A stretch of DNA of 64,000 nt. Source: JBBQWZ01 sp038210135. GTDB taxonomy: Bacteria > Acidobacteriota > Terriglobia > Bryobacterales > Bryobacteraceae. The position numbers were made by a program, and so were the translations under genes. Shown here piece after piece: positions 33,764 through 41,489 of the stretch. The notes under the pieces are model-generated. The model was not told where the DNA came from, did not search any database, and was given only the letters and a program-made list of their open reading frames with translations. Location: contig JBBQWZ010000019.1 of assembly GCA_038210135.1 (NCBI GenBank), positions 40,793-104,792 of the forward strand. The letters run 5' to 3'. Every line of letters begins with the position of its first letter. Position 1 is the first letter of the stretch.

Positions 33764-34645
33764 TTGATTCGCTCTCTCATTCGGGATCTCATCGACTACG
33801 CCGGATTGTTTCCGCCATCGGCTCTTTCGATGAATGTAGCGGCGGAAAATTACGCGGCTTACCGGACGGGTCCGCATCAGTTCGCGCTTGGCCGCTTTGT
33901 TATTCCGGTGGCGCGGCTGGAAGAACTCGAGCCCTCTCTTCCCAAAGATCCGGAGTATCCTTGGCCCGTCAGCGCGTTGTTGAGCGGTAATCTTGAAACC
34001 GACCTGGCCGCTATCGCCGCCTTCAATCATCGTCAGCACGGGACGGCGCAAATCGATTCCGTGGAAATGCGGGTCCAGAGCCCGGGGCAGATCGAGAGCT
34101 CGGCGAAACTGCTGCCGGAAGATTTTCTTACTTACTTCGAAATTCCTATCGCGCAGGACCCTTCTCCGCTGATTGCTGCGATTGCCGAATGTGGAAGGCG
34201 CGCGAAGATTCGCACCGGCGGCGTCGCGGCCGAGGCGTTTCCTCAAACCGGCGAAATCGTACGCTTCCTGGACCTTGCGGCGCGCGCGAACGTCGCCTTC
34301 AAAGCGACCGCCGGACTGCATCATCCGCTCTACAGCTATCGCCCCCTCACCTATTCGGCCGACGCACCGCAGGCTTGGATGTTCGGTTTCTTGAATCTGT
34401 TCCTGGCTGCTTCGTGGATACGTCTGGGGATGGATCCGAAAGCAATTGCACCCTTGCTCGAGGAGCAGGATCCGGCCGCCTTGCGGCTCAGTTCCGGCGA
34501 CATCGCCTGGCGGGTATTCCGCCTGACTGGCGCACAGGTGGAAGACGTGCGCATTCGCTTTGCGCTCTCGTTTGGCTCGTGCTCGTTTGAAGAACCCATC
34601 GCCGATCTTGAGAAGCTGGGTTTTCTGCAGGATTCCATCTGGTAA
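33764..34645 (+). CDS. Unassigned protein encoded directly before fumarylacetoacetase
   Basis: A 293-residue soluble protein with no signal peptide. The TTG at 33764 is the best start, with TATCCT 6 nt before it. Conserved-looking blocks are LIDYAGLFPPSALSM at the N-terminus, KIRTGGVAAEAFP, and FKATAGLHHPLYSY, the last two resembling strand ends of a TIM-barrel fold. The KxRTGG and KATAGLHHP motifs include Lys, Arg and His residues that could form an active site. It ends 6 bases before fahA, so the two are co-transcribed, which suggests a role in tyrosine/homogentisate breakdown or handling a side product of it. I do not recognise a characterised family member. Confidence 0.7.
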   Translation: MIRSLIRDLIDYAGLFPPSALSMNVAAENYAAYRTGPHQFALGRFVIPVARLEELEPSLPKDPEYPWPVSALLSGNLETDLAAIAAFNHRQHGTAQIDSVEMRVQSPGQIESSAKLLPEDFLTYFEIPIAQDPSPLIAAIAECGRRAKIRTGGVAAEAFPQTGEIVRFLDLAARANVAFKATAGLHHPLYSYRPLTYSADAPQAWMFGFLNLFLAASWIRLGMDPKAIAPLLEEQDPAALRLSSGDIAWRVFRLTGAQVEDVRIRFALSFGSCSFEEPIADLEKLGFLQDSIW

Positions 34646-34651
34646 CGCCGC

Positions 34652-35938
34652 ATGTATGAACTGAACGAAACGCACGACCCTGGCCTCATAAGCTCGGTGG
34701 AATCAGCGAATCTTGCCGATTCGCAATTTCCGATTCAGAATCTTCCTCTCGGTGTCTTCGGCCGCAATGGAGAGGAGCCTCGCATCGGATGCGCCATCGG
34801 AGATCAGATTTTGGATCTCCGCGCATGCGTTGACCAGCGCCTCATGAACGGGCCGGCAGCGGCCGCGTCCCGGTCGATGACACTCAATTGGCTAATGGCA
34901 CTTCCGCCCGCCAACTGGAGCAGCCTCCGCCTTGAGATCAGCAGGCTGCTCCGCAAAGATTCCGGCGCGCCTTCCCTTCCCTTGCACGCGCAGGCGGATT
35001 GCTTCCTGCTGCTCCCGGCGTCGATCGGCGACTACACCGATTTCTACGCCAGCGTGTTTCACGCGACCAACGTCGGTGGAATGTTCCGGCCGGACAACCC
35101 GCTGCTTCCGAACTATAAGTACGTGCCTATCGGTTATCACGGGCGCGCCTCGTCCGTGATCGCCAGCGGAGCCGCCATCGTTCGGCCACACGGCCAAATC
35201 CAGACTGGCAACATCGTTCCGCCCAGTTTCGGACCCAGCACTCAAATCGATTACGAATGCGAGGTCGGCGCATTTATAGGACAGACCAACGCGCTGTTTA
35301 CCCCGGTTCCGATCGCCGAAGCCGAAGAGCATTTGTTCGGACTTTGCTTATTGAACGACTGGTCGGCGCGCGATATTCAGCGCTGGGAATATCAACCGCT
35401 GGGTCCCTTTTTAGCGAAGAGCTTCGCCACCTCGATTTCCCCGTGGATCGTCACGGCGGAGGCGCTCGCGCCTTTTCGCATTCCGCATTTCGCCCGCCCG
35501 GAAAGCGATCCGCAGCCCCTGCCGTATCTCGACGACCCGACGGATCGCGCTCGCGGCGGCGTGAAGCTGACGCTCGAAGTGTACCTGTCGTCGGAGGCTA
35601 TGCGCCGCCAGAATCTGCCTCCGCTCAGGCTCTCTCGCGCGAATTTCGCCGACCTGTACTGGACCTTCGCCCAAATGATCACGCACCACACTTCGAACGG
35701 ATGCAATCTGCGCCCCGGTGATTTGCTGGGTTCGGGAACAGTCAGCGGACCCGATAAAGACGCGCGTGGTTCCATGCTCGAATTGACGTGGCGCGGCACT
35801 GAGCCTCTGCAACTGCCGTCCGGCGAGCAGCGGACCTTCCTCGAAGCCATGGACGAAGTGGTGCTTCGCGGATTCTGTGAGCGCTCCGGTTTCCGAACGA
35901 TCGGATTTGGGGAATGCCGCGGAGTGCTCGCGTCGTGA
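34652..35938 (+). CDS. fahA: Fumarylacetoacetase
   Basis: A 428-residue hydrolase that splits fumarylacetoacetate to fumarate and acetoacetate at the end of tyrosine degradation. An N-terminal SH3-like domain (LPLGVFGRNGEEPRIGCAIGDQILDLRAC) leads into the FAH fold with the active-site block DYTDFYASVFHATNVG-GMFRP, PNYKYVPIGYHGRASSV and the metal-binding DYECEVGAFIG and LLNDWSARDIQRWEYQPLGPF. NLRPGDLLGSGTVSGP is the conserved C-terminal loop. Full length. It lies between an unassigned gene and an exported alpha/beta hydrolase; homogentisate dioxygenase is not in the window. Confidence 0.96.
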   Translation: MYELNETHDPGLISSVESANLADSQFPIQNLPLGVFGRNGEEPRIGCAIGDQILDLRACVDQRLMNGPAAAASRSMTLNWLMALPPANWSSLRLEISRLLRKDSGAPSLPLHAQADCFLLLPASIGDYTDFYASVFHATNVGGMFRPDNPLLPNYKYVPIGYHGRASSVIASGAAIVRPHGQIQTGNIVPPSFGPSTQIDYECEVGAFIGQTNALFTPVPIAEAEEHLFGLCLLNDWSARDIQRWEYQPLGPFLAKSFATSISPWIVTAEALAPFRIPHFARPESDPQPLPYLDDPTDRARGGVKLTLEVYLSSEAMRRQNLPPLRLSRANFADLYWTFAQMITHHTSNGCNLRPGDLLGSGTVSGPDKDARGSMLELTWRGTEPLQLPSGEQRTFLEAMDEVVLRGFCERSGFRTIGFGECRGVLAS

Positions 35939-36822
35939 GCCGCCTCCTGTTCCTATTGGCATCCATCGCCTGCGCGCAGCGGACCCCGTCGATGCCGGGG
36001 CAGTTCGTGCCGATCAACGGCCGAAATCTACACGTGGATTGCCGCGGTAAAGGACCAGCGGTAGTGTTTGTAAATGGCGTCCCGCGTTTTTCGGTGGATT
36101 GGATCCTGGTTCAGCAGCAAGTCGCCAAATTCGCGCGCGCCTGCACGTGGGATCGCGCGGGCGAGGCCTGGAGCGATCCCGGCGGTGAATTTGAACCCCG
36201 TAAAGCGCTCGCCGATCTGGAGAAGGTCGCGGCATTTGCCGACGCAACAGGCCCTGTGATTCTCGTCGCGCACTCTGCCGGAGGCTCTTCGGCACGCATC
36301 TTCGCCGCCGAGCATCCGGACCGCGTCCGCGCGCTGATCCTAGTCGATGCGGTTCCGGATAACGGAGAGCGCATGTCGGCGCTCACCGATGCGCAGATCG
36401 CCGAATACACCGCGGCTGCGCAAAAGCGTCCGGCGCCTAGCAATCCCGGGCTCGAACCGGCGTTAAGGAAACTTCCGGCCGATGCGCAAACCGCCCATTC
36501 GTGGGCCACTGGACGTTGGTATTTCGATCAAGCGCCTAAGACTCTCGAAGGTTTGCGATATCAACGCGAACTCGCGAGCATTCTGCTGGCTGCGTCGAAA
36601 AAGCCCACTCCGCTGGGTAAACTTCCGCTGATCGCGATCGCTCGTGCGACTTCCGCAGACGACAAAAGCTCCTGGATTACGCAGCAGCGCAAATTGCTGG
36701 ACTGGTCCAGTATTTCGAAATTGGTCCTGGCCGTAGGCAGCAGCCACGACATCGAGGCGGACGATCCCGACATCATCGTCGGGGCCATACGATCTTCCTT
36801 GCCCCCGCCTTCCGCAAAGTAG
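35935..36822 (+). CDS. Exported alpha/beta hydrolase
   Basis: A 295-residue protein. I start it at GTG 35935, overlapping the fahA stop, because it opens on a short signal peptide (SRLLFLLASIACAQ); an ATG at 35914 is possible. The alpha/beta hydrolase fold is clear: VFVNGVPRFSVDW at the oxyanion region, the nucleophile elbow LVAHSAGGSSARIFA (Ser in HSAGG), VRALILVDAVPD, and a late HD pair (SSHDIEADDPD) for the catalytic His. The substrate is unknown. The secretion signal argues against a direct role in tyrosine breakdown despite the coupling with fahA. Confidence 0.82.
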   Translation: MSRLLFLLASIACAQRTPSMPGQFVPINGRNLHVDCRGKGPAVVFVNGVPRFSVDWILVQQQVAKFARACTWDRAGEAWSDPGGEFEPRKALADLEKVAAFADATGPVILVAHSAGGSSARIFAAEHPDRVRALILVDAVPDNGERMSALTDAQIAEYTAAAQKRPAPSNPGLEPALRKLPADAQTAHSWATGRWYFDQAPKTLEGLRYQRELASILLAASKKPTPLGKLPLIAIARATSADDKSSWITQQRKLLDWSSISKLVLAVGSSHDIEADDPDIIVGAIRSSLPPPSAK

Positions 36823-36936
36823 GTTCGCCCGTCCGGCTGCGTTCGACACTGTCCCAAGAGCGAACATTTCGCGGTGTTCGTTTTCAAAACTTCTCGCTAG
36901 TTGCGCTGGACTCCAACGTGCAATGCCGATGGCACT

Positions 36937-37251
36937 ATGCCCCGTGGACCCGACCAATTCGTTGAGATTCCGTACGGCTTGAAGATCGCGGAGGATGGCC
37001 GTCATCTGGAAGATGACCCTGCTGAAATGCATATCCTGATCCGCGTGATGGAGTGGATCGTACTCGACAAACCCCTCTCCGGCGTCGCCGTTGAGCTCAA
37101 CAAAGAGGGCTTGCGCAACCGCGACGGCCACCTCTGGAATCCGGCGACTGTGTTCTACCTCCTGCCGCGCCTGATTGAAGCCGGACCGCGCATCTTCGGT
37201 TCCCACGTATGGGCCGAGCGCCGTCGGCAACTCTTCAAAGTAGTCGCCTGA
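36937..37251 (+). CDS. Small protein resembling the recombinase domain of serine recombinases
   Basis: A 104-residue protein starting at the ATG at 36937 (MPRGPDQFVEIPYGLKIA). The central and C-terminal part, LSGVAVELNKEGLRNRDGHLWNPATVFYLLPRLIEAGPRIF, follows the pattern of the PF07508 recombinase domain of large serine recombinases (LN..G..TR.G..W....V...L). No catalytic resolvase domain is present here or nearby, and there are no att sites or mobile genes around it. It may be a domesticated DNA-binding remnant. The N-terminal PYGLKIA also fits this family. It sits between the alpha/beta hydrolase and DUF72 genes. Confidence 0.6.
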   Translation: MPRGPDQFVEIPYGLKIAEDGRHLEDDPAEMHILIRVMEWIVLDKPLSGVAVELNKEGLRNRDGHLWNPATVFYLLPRLIEAGPRIFGSHVWAERRRQLFKVVA

Positions 37252-37294
37252 AGTACCGCATCCATTGGCACCGGAGCTTATGCTACTTTGCCGT

Positions 37295-38005
37295 ATGGCC
37301 CAACTCTATGCAGGCACGTCTGGCTTCGCGTATCCGGGCTGGAAGCCTGCTTTCTATCCTGAAAAGCTGGCCCAAAAGAAGTTCCTTACCCACTACGCTA
37401 CGCGTCTGAACGCGGTCGAAATCAATTACACCTTCCGGCATCTCCCGTCCGCGAACACGCTCGCTAACTGGGTGGCGCAAACCCCCGACGGCTTCCTGTT
37501 CGCCACCAAAGCGCACCAGAATCTCACCCACATCCAGCGCCTGAAGGAAAGTGACTTCATCGACGTTTTCTTCAAGGCCATCGATCCGCTGCGCGCCACT
37601 CGGCGTCTGGGTCCCGTTCTATTCCAGTTGCCACCGAACTTCAAAGTCGACCAAGGCTTGCTGTCCGCGTTTCTCGATCGCGTGCCCCAGGACATTCGCT
37701 GCGCGTTCGAGTTTCGGAACGCATCGTGGCTCAGCGATGGTGTGTACGCGATTCTCGAAAAGCGCGGCGTAGCCCTCTGTCTCGCGGAATCCGACACCTT
37801 CGAGATCCCGCACGTGCTGACGGCGAGCTTCGTGTACTTGCGCTTGCGAAAAACAAACTATTCAGTCGACGAGCGAGCCCAAATCACGGAACGCGTGAAT
37901 TCTCTAGTCGCAGGGGGCCGCGACGTGTTCGTGTTCTTCAAACACGAGGACACGCCCGAAGGCGCGCTCTACGCCGAAGCGCTGATCAAACCCGACAGCG
38001 CCTAG
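37295..38005 (+). CDS. DUF72 domain protein (YecE-like)
   Basis: A 236-residue TIM-barrel-like protein. The ATG at 37295 begins MAQLYAGTSGFAYPGWKPAFYPE, the standard DUF72 opening. TRLNAVEINYTFRHLPSANTLANWVAQTPDGFLFATKAHQNLTH and RLGPVLFQLPPNF are the conserved interior; VFVFFKHEDTPEGALYAEAL closes the fold. Function is unknown for the family, with proposed links to cofactor or nucleic-acid metabolism. It overlaps the convergent ku gene by 4 bases at the 3' ends. Several upstream in-frame codons are open but lack the family N-terminus. Confidence 0.9.
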   Translation: MAQLYAGTSGFAYPGWKPAFYPEKLAQKKFLTHYATRLNAVEINYTFRHLPSANTLANWVAQTPDGFLFATKAHQNLTHIQRLKESDFIDVFFKAIDPLRATRRLGPVLFQLPPNFKVDQGLLSAFLDRVPQDIRCAFEFRNASWLSDGVYAILEKRGVALCLAESDTFEIPHVLTASFVYLRLRKTNYSVDERAQITERVNSLVAGGRDVFVFFKHEDTPEGALYAEALIKPDSA

Positions 38006-38853
38006 CCGCCGCTTGCCTTGCGTTTCCGCGGAGCCTTTTCGGCGACCGGTGCCGCCGCTTGCGTCGCAGTCGGAGCCGATGCGGCCGGCTTCTTGGCCAT
38101 CGCGAGACTTGCCTTCAACGCTTCCAAAATATCGATGACCTTGTGCTGCTGCGGTTCCGGCGTGGCGATCACTTCCTGACCGGCCTTCTTTGCTTCGATC
38201 ATCGCCATCAGATTCTCGCGGTAGCTATCCTTGTACTTCGCTGGCTCGAATTCCGCCGCAAGCGTCTCGATCAGCAGGTTGGCCAGAGCCAGTTCCTTGT
38301 CGCTGACCAGACTGGTGTCGGTGCGAAATTCGTCTACCTGACGGATCTCGTGATTGAAGAACATCGTGTGAAGCAGGACGCCGTTCTTGCCGGGCCGCAG
38401 AATCACGATGTGCTCGCGATTGTGCATCGCGATCTTGCCGACGCCGCAGTACCCGGATTTCTTCAGCGCCTCAAAAAGCAGCGCGTACGGCTTTTCGCCG
38501 GCTTCATCCGGAGCCATGTAATAGGACGTCTCGTAGTAAATCGGATCCACCTGATCGGCCTTGACGAACTCAAGCACCTCCATCACCTTCGCCGACGCCG
38601 GAGCCACCTTCTTGATGTCTTCGTCCTCGATCGTCACGTAGCGGTCCTTCTCGTACTCGAAGCCCTTCACAATCTCGCTGCGCGGAATCGGCTTGTCTTC
38701 GGCTTGGCAAAACAGGACCTGCTTGATGCGGGATCCATCGACTTTGTGAAGCTGGTTGAAGCTGACGCTTTCGCCGCGAGCTGCGCTAAACAGCTTGATG
38801 GGGAACGACACCAGGCCGAACGTCAGGTGCCCTTTCCAAACTGTCGATGCCAT
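38002..38853 (-). CDS. ku: Non-homologous end joining protein Ku
   Basis: A 283-residue Ku-bridge protein that binds broken DNA ends as a homodimer and recruits LigD. MASTVWKGHLTFGLVSFPIKLFSAA is the invariant N-terminus, followed by CQAEDKPIPRSEIVKGFEYEKDRYVTIEDEDIKKV. The central barrel is complete, and the C-terminal tail is Lys/Ala-rich and basic (KKPAASAPTATQAA, KAPRKRKASGG), like the DNA-binding tails of other bacterial Ku proteins. AGGAGG lies just before the ATG. It is divergent from ligD with an 81-base gap that carries a perfect dyad, so both NHEJ genes may be co-controlled. Confidence 0.96.
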   Translation of the reverse strand: MASTVWKGHLTFGLVSFPIKLFSAARGESVSFNQLHKVDGSRIKQVLFCQAEDKPIPRSEIVKGFEYEKDRYVTIEDEDIKKVAPASAKVMEVLEFVKADQVDPIYYETSYYMAPDEAGEKPYALLFEALKKSGYCGVGKIAMHNREHIVILRPGKNGVLLHTMFFNHEIRQVDEFRTDTSLVSDKELALANLLIETLAAEFEPAKYKDSYRENLMAMIEAKKAGQEVIATPEPQQHKVIDILEALKASLAMAKKPAASAPTATQAAAPVAEKAPRKRKASGG

Positions 38854-38880
38854 AAGATCCTCCTGAGATCGTTACTCGAA

Positions 38881-38910
38881 TGCCCTCTTCAGCGATAACA
38901 TAAGAGGGCA
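38881..38910. promoter_or_regulatory. Perfect 9-bp inverted repeat between ku and ligD, putative shared operator
   Basis: TGCCCTCTT (38881-38889) and AAGAGGGCA (38902-38910) are exact inverted repeats with a 12-bp spacer, near the middle of the 81-base divergent gap. Arms spaced about two helical turns centre to centre suit a dimeric regulator. No regulator gene is adjacent. Confidence 0.6.
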
Positions 38911-38934
38911 AACATTTTCAAGCGCTTACGTTCG

Positions 38935-41481
38935 ATGGCACTCGAAGAATACCGCAAAAAACGTCAGTTCGACCAGACTCCGGAGCCGGCGGACGATCAG
39001 GAAGCCCCGCGGACCGGCCTTCCGGCGTTCTGCATTCAGCGTCATCATGCCACAAATCTGCACTACGATCTCCGCCTCGAAGTCGATGGGGTTTTGAAGT
39101 CGTGGGCGGTTCCCAAGGGTCCCACGCTCGATCCCTCGATCAAGCGGATGGCCATGATGACCGAAGACCATCCCCTGAAATACGCCGCCTTCGAGGGTGT
39201 CATTCCGAAGGGCCAGTACGGCGGCGGCAGTATGATGCTCTGGGATCGCGGCACCTATGAAGTGCTCGGCGACAAGACGGCCGAAGAGCAGCTGGCGCGA
39301 GGCGACTTCAAATTCCGGCTCCACGGTGCCAAGGCGCGTGGCGAATTCGCCATCGTGAAAATGAAGTCCGCGAAGACGCGCGGAAACGAGTGGCTGCTCA
39401 TCAAGAAGAAGGACGCGGACGCCGTTACCGGTTGGGATCCGGAAGAGTTTGGCCACAGTGTGCTGACCGGCAGGACCCAGGAGGAGATCGCGCAGGAACT
39501 TCCGCCGCGGAAAGAATTCCAGCCTCGCGATCTGTCGGACCGCAAGGGCGCGCATCGCAGCCGAATGCCTGCCAGCATCGATCCGATGAAGGCGCAGTTG
39601 GGCGATCCGGAAATTCTCAAGAAGAAACAAGACGACTGGCTTTACGAAGTGAAATGGGATGGCGTGCGCGCCATCTGCTATCTCGATCAAGGCTCCCTAA
39701 GGCTGGTGTCGCGCACCGGTAACGTCATGGACCGGCAGTATCCGGAACTCGGCATCCTCCCCAGTCTGGTTCGCGCAGAAACCGCGATTCTCGACGGCGA
39801 GATCGCGGCTCTCGATGAACGCGGCCTGCCGAGCTTCGAGCTCCTCCAGCGCCGTATGCATGTGTCCGAAGCGAGTGCCGCCGCAACACTGGCCCGCGCG
39901 AATCCGGTGGTCCTGTTTGTGTTCGACCTGCTGTACCTCGACGGTTTCGACCTGCGCGGGATGCCCCTGGTCGAACGCAAGGAACTGTTGCAAGGCCTGC
40001 TCACCACCACCAGCCACATTCGATTTTCTGAACACTTCGCGGGGCACGGCGCGGAGCTTTTTGAAGCAGCGAAAGCGCAGGGCCTCGAAGGCGTCGTGGG
40101 CAAGCGTCCGCAGTCGTTCTACGAATCGCGCCGCAGTTCCGACTGGGTGAAATACAAGGCGGTCACGCAACAGGAATTTCTGATTTGCGGCTACACCGAA
40201 GGCGAGCGCGATCATTTTGGAGCGCTGGTGCTCGGTGTCTACGCCGGAGGCGTTCTCCAGTGGGCCGGAAATGTCGGCACCGGTTTCGACCGCAAAATGA
40301 TGGAGCGGATTCACGCGACACTGCAGCCGCTGATCGTCAAGCAGCCGCTCTTCCCCATCGACAAATCCATCGCCGCGAAGACCACGTGGGCCCGTCCTGA
40401 AATCGTCTGCGCAGTGAAATTCGTCCAGTGGACGGAAGAGGGCCGTCTCCGCGCGCCGTCCTTTATTGGTCTGCGCAACGATGTCGATCCAGCGGATTGC
40501 GTCCGCGAGTTGCCCGGCGCAACCGACCAGCCGCCTACCCCCGCTGAGACGGCGGAGCGTAAGCCGCTTCTTGATGACAGCAAGAAGGAAGTGACGCTCT
40601 CGATCGACGAGCAAAAAGTGAAGTTCACGAATCTGGACAAAATCTTCTGGCCGGAGGAAGGCTACACGAAGCGCGAGCTGCTGAACTACTACGACGCGGT
40701 CGCTGATTTGCTGATCCCGCATTTGCGCGATCGGCCACTCTCGCTCAAACGCTATCCGAATGGCATTCGCGGCGAATTCTTCTTCCAGAAAGAAGCCGCG
40801 GCCAGCTTTCCGAAGTGGCTGCGTCTCGAACTGGTGGACGGAATCAATTACGTTGTCGCCGATGATCGCGCCACGCTCCTGTTCCTGGTGAACCTTGCCT
40901 GCATCGACCAGAATCCAGGGATGTCGCGTGTCGGCTCGATCGAAAATCCAGACTACATCCTGATTGATCTCGATCCGATGGAATGCGAGTACGCCAAGAT
41001 CGTCGAGGCTGCTCTCTTGGTGAAACGCAAACTCGACGCGCTGGGGCTGAAAGGCTATCCGAAGACCACCGGCGGCGACGGAATGCACATCTACATTCCA
41101 CTCGAGCCCGACTACACCTTCGACCAGGCCAGAAGCTTCGCAGAGATCATCGCCCGCCTCGCGATCGCGGAGCGGCCCGACCTGTTTACGACGCCGCGGT
41201 CTGTCTCTAAACGTGAAAAAGGACGCGTCTATTTCGATTGGGCCCAGATTGGAAGCGGCAAAACCATTTCCGCTCCCTATGTTCCGCGACCTCATCCTGG
41301 CGCGCCGGTGGCCACCCCGCTGACCTGGCGTGAGGTTACGCCAAAATTGGATCCGAAGCAGTTCCACATCCGCAACGTGCTCGAACGGTTCGCTCGCGTA
41401 GGCGACTTGTTCGAGGGCGTCCTCACAAAGCCCCAGCGTCTCGAAGATGCGATCGAAAAGCTTCCGAGCCTGATGGGTTGA
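38935..41481 (+). CDS. ligD: Multifunctional DNA ligase D
   Basis: An 848-residue NHEJ enzyme with all three modules in the order phosphoesterase-ligase-polymerase. The 3'-phosphoesterase domain (about 25-190) has CIQRHHATNLHYDLRLEVDG and GVIPKGQYGGGSMMLWDRG. The ligase domain begins near residue 220 with nucleophile Lys240 in YEVKWDGVRAICYL. The polymerase/primase domain begins near 560 (FTNLDKIFWPEEGYTKRELLNYY) with DLDP catalytic acids and a TTGGDGMHIYIPL block. Together with Ku it seals double-strand breaks without a template. The order matches Pseudomonas-type LigD. It ends 9 bases from a convergent c-di-GMP gene. Confidence 0.96.
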   Translation: MALEEYRKKRQFDQTPEPADDQEAPRTGLPAFCIQRHHATNLHYDLRLEVDGVLKSWAVPKGPTLDPSIKRMAMMTEDHPLKYAAFEGVIPKGQYGGGSMMLWDRGTYEVLGDKTAEEQLARGDFKFRLHGAKARGEFAIVKMKSAKTRGNEWLLIKKKDADAVTGWDPEEFGHSVLTGRTQEEIAQELPPRKEFQPRDLSDRKGAHRSRMPASIDPMKAQLGDPEILKKKQDDWLYEVKWDGVRAICYLDQGSLRLVSRTGNVMDRQYPELGILPSLVRAETAILDGEIAALDERGLPSFELLQRRMHVSEASAAATLARANPVVLFVFDLLYLDGFDLRGMPLVERKELLQGLLTTTSHIRFSEHFAGHGAELFEAAKAQGLEGVVGKRPQSFYESRRSSDWVKYKAVTQQEFLICGYTEGERDHFGALVLGVYAGGVLQWAGNVGTGFDRKMMERIHATLQPLIVKQPLFPIDKSIAAKTTWARPEIVCAVKFVQWTEEGRLRAPSFIGLRNDVDPADCVRELPGATDQPPTPAETAERKPLLDDSKKEVTLSIDEQKVKFTNLDKIFWPEEGYTKRELLNYYDAVADLLIPHLRDRPLSLKRYPNGIRGEFFFQKEAAASFPKWLRLELVDGINYVVADDRATLLFLVNLACIDQNPGMSRVGSIENPDYILIDLDPMECEYAKIVEAALLVKRKLDALGLKGYPKTTGGDGMHIYIPLEPDYTFDQARSFAEIIARLAIAERPDLFTTPRSVSKREKGRVYFDWAQIGSGKTISAPYVPRPHPGAPVATPLTWREVTPKLDPKQFHIRNVLERFARVGDLFEGVLTKPQRLEDAIEKLPSLMG

Positions 41482-41489
41482 TCGCCGCT

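Noticed and set aside
33716..34675. N-terminal extension of L-2-hydroxyglutarate oxidase
   Set aside because: The open frame is antisense to the 33764 gene. The FAD motif begins right after the ATGs at 33715/33712, as in the family.
38002..41481. Phage or plasmid defence island around ku/ligD
   Set aside because: Flanking genes (DUF72, c-di-GMP, CpaE-like) are ordinary chromosomal genes, and no restriction, nuclease or retron-like genes are present.
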